Part shown: positions 25,659 through 32,641 of the stretch, piece by piece
How the letters are laid out: each line of letters starts with the position of its first letter
How positions within the stretch are numbered: the first letter of the stretch is position 1
Source: JAUIAS01 sp030425395
GTDB lineage: Bacteria > Pseudomonadota > Alphaproteobacteria > Rhodobacterales > Rhodobacteraceae
Length of the DNA: 64,000 nucleotides
Assembly: GCA_043553855.1 (NCBI GenBank)
Contig: CP121336.1
Span: 744,001-808,000, forward strand
Direction of reading: 5' to 3'
Position numbers and translations under genes: made by a program
The notes under the pieces: model-generated
Seen by the model: only the letters and a program-made list of their open reading frames with translations
What the model was told of the DNA's origin: nothing
Databases searched by the model: none

Positions 25659-26239
25659 AAGCCGATATTCGCAAACTGGCCGTTTGGACCGAGGAAACCC
25701 ACAAGGAAATGGGCAAACCCATCGCGCCACCCACCCGCAAGGCGGTGGGCGTGGCGGTCATCCGCAATCCTTTCGCGGGAACTTATCAGGACGACCTGTC
25801 CGAGCTGATCGAGATCGGTGCCGAACTCGGTGGGCTGTTGGGCGAAAAATGCGTGGCCGCACTGGGCATCACGCCAGAAGAGGCACAAAGCTATGGCAAG
25901 GCCGCCATGGTTGGTGAAAACGGCGAACTGGAACATGCCGCGGCGCTCCTGCACCCCAAGATGGGCGCGCCCCTGCGTAAAGCGGTGGAAAAAGGGGCGG
26001 CGCTGGTTCCGTCGTCCAAGAAGATGGGTGGGCCCGGTCAGGATCTGGACGTGCCGCTTGGCCACAAGGACGCGGCCTATGTGCGCAGCCATTTCGACGG
26101 TGTCGAGGTGCGCATGAACGATGCGCCGCGCGCCAATGAAATCATGGTGGCCATTGCCGTGACCGACAGCGGACGCCCCCTGCCCCGTGTCGGCGGGTTG
26201 ACCCATGACGAAGCCGAAGGCAAGGACGGGTTGCGCTAG
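25655..26239 (+). CDS. DUF1185 (amino acid synthesis family) protein, copy 2
   Basis: A 194-residue paralogue of the preceding protein, same length, keeping RNPFAGTYQDD, SYGKAAMVGENGELEHAAALLHP, LVPSSKKMGG, LDVPLGHKDAAYVRSHFD and a C-terminal GKDGLR that mirrors EDGLR in copy 1. Identical length with scattered substitutions suggests an old tandem duplication, perhaps forming a heteromer. It ends 16 bases before the convergent MarR gene. Function unknown; context ties it to the heterocycle pathway. Confidence 0.85.
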   Translation: MKADIRKLAVWTEETHKEMGKPIAPPTRKAVGVAVIRNPFAGTYQDDLSELIEIGAELGGLLGEKCVAALGITPEEAQSYGKAAMVGENGELEHAAALLHPKMGAPLRKAVEKGAALVPSSKKMGGPGQDLDVPLGHKDAAYVRSHFDGVEVRMNDAPRANEIMVAIAVTDSGRPLPRVGGLTHDEAEGKDGLR

Positions 26240-26255
26240 TTCACGGCGCACACCC

Positions 26256-26690
26256 TCATAGCTTGTCGAGCAAAACCAAAAGTCTTTCGCGTTCGCGCGG
26301 GGTCAGATTGTGCAAGGTCGCGCGGGTTATGTCCTGCGCGATCTTGACCGCATCCTCGACAAAAATATGCCCGGCATCGGTCAGCGAGATATCCAGCCGC
26401 CGCATGTCGGTTTGGCTGCGGGCACTGCCGACAAAGCCCTTGGCCTTGAGCCGATCCACCACCCCTTTGGTTATCGCAGCGTCCATTCCGACAAGACGTC
26501 CAAGATGGTTTTGTGACAGCGGCCCGGTTTCGCGCAAGCGGGCAAGAACCGCGAATTGCGTGGGCGTGACGTCGGGCATCATCCTTGAAAAAAGCTTAAG
26601 GTGCTTCTGGTTGGCGAGCCGCAGCTTAAAGCCAACCTGATCCTCCAGCCGATAGGCGGATTGGGCGTCGGTTTCTATATCTGCGTCCAT
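26256..26690 (-). CDS. MarR-family transcriptional regulator
   Basis: A 144-residue winged helix-turn-helix protein: LARLRETGPLSQNHLGRLVGMDAAITKGVVDRLKAKGFV is the DNA-binding region and the DMRRLDISLTD wing follows. It sits between the two halves of the catabolic cluster, convergent with the DUF1185 genes and divergent from the Rieske/ABC operon, so it is the likely local regulator. The ATG at 26690 was chosen because AAGG then lies at good spacing; two codons upstream is a second ATG overlapping that site. Confidence 0.85.
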   Translation of the reverse strand: MDADIETDAQSAYRLEDQVGFKLRLANQKHLKLFSRMMPDVTPTQFAVLARLRETGPLSQNHLGRLVGMDAAITKGVVDRLKAKGFVGSARSQTDMRRLDISLTDAGHIFVEDAVKIAQDITRATLHNLTPRERERLLVLLDKL

Positions 26691-26775
26691 TTTCATCCTT
26701 CGGCGTGCCGTGTCATCATATCGTTTCACGAAATCGCGGCTTGGTCCATCAATCCCTCAATCTGGTCAAAAATCG

Positions 26776-26805
26776 TTTGACAACTAACAATATAGTGTTG
26801 CCAAA
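26776..26805. promoter_or_regulatory. Candidate MarR operator / pathway operator, site 3
   Basis: Inverted repeat TTTGACAAC (26776-26784) and GTTGCCAAA (26797-26805), 8 of 9 bases complementary, centres 21 bases apart (two helical turns). The left arm runs into TTTGACAACTAACA, matching the TTTG-N4-CWAACA motif of sites 1 and 2. It lies between the MarR and Rieske genes. Confidence 0.5.
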
Positions 26806-26844
26806 TCGACCGGGAACGCCGCAATCGACAGGGAGATCGGCCCA

Positions 26845-27912
26845 ATGGGCTTTGTCAGGAACGCTTGGTATGTCGCAGGCTGGTCGCATGATTTCGGGGA
26901 CGAACTCAAGCCCCTGACGATCGTGGATCAGAAAATCGTGTTGTTCCGGGCCTCTGACGGCAACCTTGTCGCTCTGGAAGATCGTTGTCCGCACAAGCTG
27001 TTGCCGCTGTCCAAAGGCAAACGGATCGGCGACACGGTTCAATGCGGGTATCACGGGATGACCTTTGGCACCGATGGCCGGTGTGTTCGGGTGCCGGGGC
27101 AGGACAATCTGCCCAAAAGCGCCTATGTCGATACCTATCCCGTCGAAGAACGCCACGGCATCGTCTGGGTCTGGACCGGCGATCCCGAAAAGGCAGACCC
27201 GGCATCAATTTTCGATATGCCCGAATTCAGCGATCCGAACTGGCACTGCCATCACGGTGACGCGCTGCACCTCAAGGCCAATTATCTGAACGTGGCGGAA
27301 AACCTTGTTGATCCCGCCCATGTCAGCTTTGTGCATCCCACCACATTGGGAAGCGCCGCGTCAGAGGATGTGCCGGTGCATGTTTCAACCAGCGGCGAGA
27401 CCATCGCGGCCTGGCGCTGGATTCGCAACGCACCGCCGGTGGGCTTCTTTCAGAAATTCGGCGGCTTTGACGGCAATGTGGATCGTTGGCATTACTATTA
27501 TCTGCACATGCCCTCCACGGCGGTGATTGATTTCGGCAGCGTCGATGCCGGGCTGAACCTGCCCGAGGAAGATCGGGATCAGGGGGTCAGGATCTTTGCC
27601 CTGCACTTCGTGACACCTGTGACGGATGACTATACCATTGACCACTGGATGCATTTGCGGAACACGGCCGTGGGCGACGAAAGCGCCTCTGAGCAGATGG
27701 ACGCAATGTTCCGGATCGCTTTTGCCGAGGACAAGGAAGTCCTTGAGGCGATCGAGATCGAGGAAAAGCGCCCGCAAAAGCGCAAACCGATACGGATTGC
27801 GATCGACAAAGGACCGAATGTCTATCGCAAACGGATCCGCGACCTCGTGGACGCGGAAGCGACGGAGGACCTAGGAGAGCCGGAAAGGCCCACGTTCGTC
27901 CAGCATGACTAA
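26845..27912 (+). CDS. Rieske-type aromatic ring/O-demethylase oxygenase component
   Basis: A 355-residue oxygenase of the vanillate O-demethylase/phthalate dioxygenase-like class. The Rieske 2Fe-2S ligands are Cys48, His50, Cys67 and His70 (CPH and CGYH). The mononuclear iron site is seen in ENLVDPAHVSFVH, His159 and His164. These enzymes use O2 and a separate reductase, and no reductase gene is adjacent. It heads a co-directional set with a 30-base gap to the ABC binding protein, and the substrate is presumably what the transporter imports. Whether it acts before, after or in parallel with the reductive branch cannot be read from the sequence. Confidence 0.88.
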   Translation: MGFVRNAWYVAGWSHDFGDELKPLTIVDQKIVLFRASDGNLVALEDRCPHKLLPLSKGKRIGDTVQCGYHGMTFGTDGRCVRVPGQDNLPKSAYVDTYPVEERHGIVWVWTGDPEKADPASIFDMPEFSDPNWHCHHGDALHLKANYLNVAENLVDPAHVSFVHPTTLGSAASEDVPVHVSTSGETIAAWRWIRNAPPVGFFQKFGGFDGNVDRWHYYYLHMPSTAVIDFGSVDAGLNLPEEDRDQGVRIFALHFVTPVTDDYTIDHWMHLRNTAVGDESASEQMDAMFRIAFAEDKEVLEAIEIEEKRPQKRKPIRIAIDKGPNVYRKRIRDLVDAEATEDLGEPERPTFVQHD

Positions 27913-27942
27913 GCCGTTGAGAACCAACAGAGAGGGACCAAG

Positions 27943-29151
27943 ATGAAACGCAAGACTTTCCTGAAAAGCCTTGCCGGAGCTGCAGCGCTGGCACTGGCAC
28001 CAATGGCCGTCCTTGCCCAGGACGCCATCAAGATTGGCGAAATCAACCATTACAAGCGCATGGCCGCCTTTGCCGAACCCTACAAGAAGGGGATCGAGCT
28101 GGCCCTTGAAGAAATCAATGCAGCCGGCGGTGTCATGGGCCGCCCGCTTGAGTTCATCTTCCGCGATGACCAGGGCAAGCCCGGCGAAGCGATCAAGATC
28201 GCCGAAGAACTGATGACCCGCGACGGCACCGTGATGCTGACCGGCACCATCCTTTCGAACGTGGGTCTCGCGATTTCGTCGCTGGCCGGTGAAAAAGGGT
28301 ATGTCTATCTGGCCTCCGAACCGCTTGCGGATTCGATCACATGGGCGTCAGGCAACGCCTATACGTTCCGTCTGCGCAGCTCGACCTATATGCAGGCCGC
28401 GATGCTGGCCGAAGAGGCCGCCAAGACCGGCGCAAAGCGCTATGCGACGATCGCGCCGAACTATGCCTATGGCAAAGACGCGGTCGCGGCATTCAAGGAA
28501 AACCTGCTGCGCCTTCAGCCAGACGCGGAATTCGTGACCGAGCAGTGGCCCGCCCTGTTCAAGATCGACGCCGGCGCCGAGGTTCAGGCGTTGGAACGCG
28601 CCAAGCCGGACGCGATTTATAACGTGACCTTCGGGCCCGACCTGGCCAAGCTCGTGCGCGAAGGCACCGACCGTGGCCTGTTCGATGGCCGCACCGTTCT
28701 GGGCCTGCTTTCGGGCGAACCGGAATACCTTGATCCGCTGGGCGACGAAGCCCCGGAAGGCTGGATCGTCACCGGCTATCCCTGGTACGGCATCACCGAC
28801 GGGCCGGGCAAAACCTTTGTCGACGCCTATCAGGCGCGCTGGGATGATTATCCGCGCCTCGGCTCCATCGTGGGCTACATGACAGCGCAATCCATCGCGG
28901 CCGTGCTGACCAAGGCCGGATCGACAGAAACGGATGCGATCCGCGCGGCCTTCAAGGGCCTTGAGGTGGACACGCCAATGGGCCGGATCACGTACCGCGC
29001 CATCGACCATCAATCGACAATGGGGGCCTATGTGGGCCGCACCGCGGTAGTGGATGGCAAGGGCATCATGGTCGACTGGTCCTACAAGGACGGGGCGAAT
29101 TACCTGCCTTCTGACGAAGAAGTGCGCAAACTGCGCCCCGTGACCGACTGA
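27943..29151 (+). CDS. ABC transporter substrate-binding protein (LivK/branched-chain type)
   Basis: A 402-residue periplasmic binding protein. It has a signal peptide (MKRKTFLKSLAGAAALALAPMAVLA, cut before QD) and the type I periplasmic fold: IKIGEIN, a GIELALEEINAAGGVMGRPLE helix and FIFRDDQGKPGEA. In this superfamily such proteins often bind aromatic acids as well as amino acids. Position between the Rieske gene and the permease supports uptake of the aromatic or heteroaromatic substrate of this cluster. A stem-loop follows the gene. Confidence 0.9.
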   Translation: MKRKTFLKSLAGAAALALAPMAVLAQDAIKIGEINHYKRMAAFAEPYKKGIELALEEINAAGGVMGRPLEFIFRDDQGKPGEAIKIAEELMTRDGTVMLTGTILSNVGLAISSLAGEKGYVYLASEPLADSITWASGNAYTFRLRSSTYMQAAMLAEEAAKTGAKRYATIAPNYAYGKDAVAAFKENLLRLQPDAEFVTEQWPALFKIDAGAEVQALERAKPDAIYNVTFGPDLAKLVREGTDRGLFDGRTVLGLLSGEPEYLDPLGDEAPEGWIVTGYPWYGITDGPGKTFVDAYQARWDDYPRLGSIVGYMTAQSIAAVLTKAGSTETDAIRAAFKGLEVDTPMGRITYRAIDHQSTMGAYVGRTAVVDGKGIMVDWSYKDGANYLPSDEEVRKLRPVTD

Positions 29152-29168
29152 TCCAGCCGTCACAACAT

Positions 29169-29200
29169 GGCCGTCCCGTGATGATGACGGGGCGGCCTTT
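29169..29200 (+). terminator. Intra-operon attenuating stem-loop
   Basis: GGCCGTCCCGT/ACGGGGCGGCC (10 pairs plus one G-U) with a 7-base loop and a short TTTCCTT tail, in the gap between the binding-protein and permease genes. Such hairpins commonly raise binding-protein levels relative to the permease. Confidence 0.6.
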
Positions 29201-29230
29201 CCTTCTCAGATAACTCCGATAGGTGTGCAC

Positions 29231-31093
29231 ATGGGCCTTTTTATCGCTCAGGTTCTGACCGGGCTTGCCAATGCGGGTGCGTTGTTCATGGTCGCGTCCG
29301 GACTGAGCCTGATCTTCGGGGTGACCCGTATCGTGAACTTTGCCCATGGGTCATTCTATATGCTCGGGGCCTATATCGGATATACTCTGATGCAGGTTCT
29401 GCCCGGCGCGGTGGGATTTTGGGGGGCGATTTTGCTCGCAGGTCTGGCCGTCGGCGTTCTGGGCGTGCTGGTCGAAGTGCTGGTGCTGCGCCCCGTTTAT
29501 CGTGCGCCCGAGTTGTTCCAATTGGTGGCCACTTTTGGTGTGATCCTCGTCATTCAGGATCTGGCCTTGCTGATTTGGGGCCCCGAGGATCTTCTCGGTC
29601 CACGCGCACCGGGGCTGCGCGGTGTCGTGCGGATCATGGGGGAACCGATCCCGAAATATGATATCGCGCTTTTGGTGATCACGCCATTTGTTGCGTTGGG
29701 TCTGTGGTATCTGATCACCAAGACACGGGTCGGCGTTCTTGTGCGCGCGGCCACCCAGGACCGCGAAATGGTCGGTGCGCTGGGTGTCAATCAGGCGTGG
29801 CTGTTTACCGGCGTCTTTGCACTTGGCACGGCGCTGGCCGGTCTGGGCGGTGCGCTGCAACTGCCCAAGGGCGGGGCCGACCTGATGATGGATTTCAACA
29901 TCCTCACCGCGGTTTTCGTGGTGGTGGTGATTGGCGGCATGGGATCGTTGCCCGGTGCGTATCTGGCGGCCGTGATCATATCGGTTCTGAATGTCTTTGG
30001 CGTGACCTACCTGCCGCAATCGACGCTGGTTCTGATGTTCGTGGTTATGGTTCTGGTGCTGATGATCCGGCCCTATGGCCTGTTTGGACGCGAGGAAGTC
30101 GCAGGCGAACACGGGCAGGTGGGCGAACCCGAACGCCCCTTCAAGCCCGCCGGGCTTCAGGTGCGGCTGTTGGTCGGCGCGGGTGTGGCCACGCTCGCCG
30201 CGATGCCGCTTTACGCCTCAACGTTCAGTCAGGTTCTGGCGACCGATATCCTGATTTTCTGCCTGTTCGCAGCGTCCTTGCATTTCATGTTGGGTCTTGG
30301 CGGTCTGGTGAGCTTTGGGCACGCGGCCTTTTTCGGCGGTGGAGCCTATGTCGCGGCTTTGATGGTTACACATGCCGACAGCCCGATGGAGCTGGCCTTT
30401 ATCCTGGCCCCCATCGGCGCGGGCCTTGCCGCCCTGATTATCGGATGGGTCTGCCTGCGGTTGACGGGTGTCTATTTCGCCATGCTGACCCTAGCTTTTG
30501 CCCAGTTGATCTGGAGCCTTGTGTTCCAATGGGGTGATGTCACCGGAGGCGATGATGGCCTTGTCGGGATATGGCCTGCGGAGTGGCTTAAGGAAACAAC
30601 CGTGTTCTTCTACTTTGCGCTGACGCTTAGTGTGGGAGGCATCATCGCCCTGCGCCACGTGGCCCATTCTCCGTTCGGTTATGCGTTGCGCGCCGCACGG
30701 GACAGCGCCCGGCAAGCCGAGGCGACGGGGATCAACACCAAGCGGGTGCAGCTTTTGGCCTTTGGGCTGGCCGGAACGATGGCCGGTCTGGCGGGCGGGC
30801 TTTTCGTCTTTTCCAAGGGCAGCGTGTTTCCCAACGAACTGGAAATCGCGCGCAGCTTCGATGCGCTGATCGTGGTCTTCCTCGGAGGTGTCAAGACGCT
30901 GGCCGGGGGTGTCGCCGGTGGTGCGTTTTTCAAAGGGGTCGAGGATATCCTCGTGCGGTTCGAATACTGGCGACTGGCGCTTGGCCTTCTGATCATCGTG
31001 GTGGTGATCCTTGCCCCTGACGGAATCGTGGGATCGTTGCGCAAGGCGGCGGAACGGGTTGGCCTGCTCAAGCGGGGGGAGGATACGACATGA
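29231..31093 (+). CDS. ABC transporter permease, fused LivH-LivM
   Basis: A 620-residue fusion of the two branched-chain-type permeases. Residues 1-290 are LivH-like (SLIFGVTRIVNFAHGSFYMLGAY near the start; VVIGGMGSLPGAYLAA later). Residues about 310-620 are LivM-like (FGHAAFFGGGAYVAAL; LTGVYFAMLTLAFAQL; AFGLAGTMAGLAGGLF; FLGGVKTLAGGVAGGAFF). About 16 hydrophobic segments are visible. The start at 29231 is the first ATG; an in-frame GTG two codons upstream is possible. It overlaps the ATPase gene by four bases. Confidence 0.92.
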   Translation: MGLFIAQVLTGLANAGALFMVASGLSLIFGVTRIVNFAHGSFYMLGAYIGYTLMQVLPGAVGFWGAILLAGLAVGVLGVLVEVLVLRPVYRAPELFQLVATFGVILVIQDLALLIWGPEDLLGPRAPGLRGVVRIMGEPIPKYDIALLVITPFVALGLWYLITKTRVGVLVRAATQDREMVGALGVNQAWLFTGVFALGTALAGLGGALQLPKGGADLMMDFNILTAVFVVVVIGGMGSLPGAYLAAVIISVLNVFGVTYLPQSTLVLMFVVMVLVLMIRPYGLFGREEVAGEHGQVGEPERPFKPAGLQVRLLVGAGVATLAAMPLYASTFSQVLATDILIFCLFAASLHFMLGLGGLVSFGHAAFFGGGAYVAALMVTHADSPMELAFILAPIGAGLAALIIGWVCLRLTGVYFAMLTLAFAQLIWSLVFQWGDVTGGDDGLVGIWPAEWLKETTVFFYFALTLSVGGIIALRHVAHSPFGYALRAARDSARQAEATGINTKRVQLLAFGLAGTMAGLAGGLFVFSKGSVFPNELEIARSFDALIVVFLGGVKTLAGGVAGGAFFKGVEDILVRFEYWRLALGLLIIVVVILAPDGIVGSLRKAAERVGLLKRGEDTT

Positions 31094-31872
31094 CAAATCC
31101 GGCTCTGGAAACCAAGGGTTTGACCAAGGCCTTTGGCGGGTTGATGGCCGTGGATAATGTCAGCTTTGCCCTCGCGCAGGGCGAACTGCTGGCGCTGATC
31201 GGGCCAAACGGCGCGGGCAAGAGCACCTGCTTCAACATGCTGATGGGCCAGTTGAGGCCGACACGCGGCTCCGTTCATCTGAACGGTGCGGACATTACCG
31301 GCCTGAGCCCGCGCCGCATCTGGCGAATGGGCGTCGGACGCACGTTCCAGATCACCGCAACCTATGCATCAATGACGGTGATCGAAAACGTGCAGATGGC
31401 GCTCCTGTCGCATCACGGGCAGGTGTTTCGCATTTTCCCCCACGCGCACAAAATGCACCGGGATCGCGCGATGGCGCTCCTTGAGATGGTGGGCATGGCC
31501 GCGCAAGCCGAACGTCACTGCGCGGTGCTGGCTTATGGCGATCTCAAGCGGCTTGAGCTTGCCATCGCTCTGGCACACGAACCTTCGGTTCTTCTGATGG
31601 ACGAACCGACAGCGGGCATGGCCCCGCGGGAACGGATCGCGTTGATGCAACTGACCGCTGACATCGTGCGCGACAAGGGCGTTTCGGTGCTGTTTACCGA
31701 ACACGACATGGACGTCGTTTTTGCCCATGCACATCGGATCATGGTTCTGAACCGGGGCCAACTGATCGCAGAAGGCAATGTCGCGCAAGTCCGCGAGGAC
31801 CCGCGCGTTCAGGAAGTCTATCTGGGTGGCGGCACGGTCTTCGCATCCGAGGGAGCTGCGGAAAATGCTTGA
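31090..31872 (+). CDS. ABC transporter ATP-binding protein (LivG-like)
   Basis: A 260-residue ATPase with Walker A GPNGAGKST (residues about 39-47), an atypical signature LAYGDLKRLE, Walker B VLLMDEPTAGM and the switch His in FTEHDMD. LivG-type ATPases pair with LivF to power uptake. It overlaps both the fused permease gene (four bases) and the LivF-like gene (eight bases), so expression is tightly coupled. Confidence 0.93.
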   Translation: MTNPALETKGLTKAFGGLMAVDNVSFALAQGELLALIGPNGAGKSTCFNMLMGQLRPTRGSVHLNGADITGLSPRRIWRMGVGRTFQITATYASMTVIENVQMALLSHHGQVFRIFPHAHKMHRDRAMALLEMVGMAAQAERHCAVLAYGDLKRLELAIALAHEPSVLLMDEPTAGMAPRERIALMQLTADIVRDKGVSVLFTEHDMDVVFAHAHRIMVLNRGQLIAEGNVAQVREDPRVQEVYLGGGTVFASEGAAENA

Positions 31873-32566
31873 ACTGAATGCGATCAACAGCTTCTACGGC
31901 AAGGCGCATGTGCTCAACGATCTGAGTTTTGCTGCTGAACGCGGACAGGTCGTTGCCTTGCTGGGCCGCAATGGCGCGGGCAAGACCACAACGATGAAGT
32001 CGATCATGCAACTGGTGCGCCCCAAGACAGGCACAGTAACCTTTCAGGGCCACAACATCACCGGTCTTGCATCGCACAAGGTGGCCAAGATGGGGTTGGG
32101 CTATGTTCCCGAAGAACGCCGCATCTTTACCGACCTGACGGTTCTGGAAAACCTCGAAGTCGGACGCCAGCCGCCGCGCGAAGGGACCGTCACATGGACA
32201 CAGGATATGTTGTTCGACCTGTTCCCCAACCTCGCCGAACGCCGCGACAATCGCGGCAAGGCCCTGTCGGGCGGCGAACAGCAGATGCTGACCATTGCGC
32301 GCACGCTGATGGGCAACCCGAGTTTTGTTCTGCTAGACGAACCGAGCGAGGGCATCGCCCCGGTCATTGTCGAACAGATGGTGCGCGTGATCCAGCAACT
32401 CAAGGCGGATGGGCTGACCGTTCTACTGTCGGAACAGAACCTGCATTTCGCCCGTGCTGTTGCCGATACGGCGGTGATCATTGAAAGCGGGAGCCAGAAA
32501 TTCACCGGCACGTTGGACGAATTGAACGCCCACCCCGAAATCCGCGACGCTTACCTGTCGGTCTAG
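31865..32566 (+). CDS. ABC transporter ATP-binding protein (LivF-like)
   Basis: A 233-residue ATPase: Walker A GRNGAGKTT, signature LSGGEQQ, Walker B FVLLDEPSEG, a LivF-specific LGYVPEERRIFTDLTVLENL segment and ADTAVIIESG at the C-terminus. The start MLELNAINSFYGKAH is the usual LivF N-terminus; the longer in-frame reading lies inside the LivG gene. It completes the five-component uptake system of the cluster. Confidence 0.93.
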   Translation: MLELNAINSFYGKAHVLNDLSFAAERGQVVALLGRNGAGKTTTMKSIMQLVRPKTGTVTFQGHNITGLASHKVAKMGLGYVPEERRIFTDLTVLENLEVGRQPPREGTVTWTQDMLFDLFPNLAERRDNRGKALSGGEQQMLTIARTLMGNPSFVLLDEPSEGIAPVIVEQMVRVIQQLKADGLTVLLSEQNLHFARAVADTAVIIESGSQKFTGTLDELNAHPEIRDAYLSV

Positions 32567-32641
32567 TTCGCGATCACAGTGGCCCTTGATCACGAATTCC
32601 GCCACACTGGGCATGCCAGACCCCGACGCGCGAGACCGTGA

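Noticed and set aside
26777..26796. TTGACA plus TATAGT as a promoter for the Rieske operon
   Set aside because: The two boxes are only 8 bases apart, too close for a sigma-70 promoter; the segment is better explained as part of the inverted repeat.
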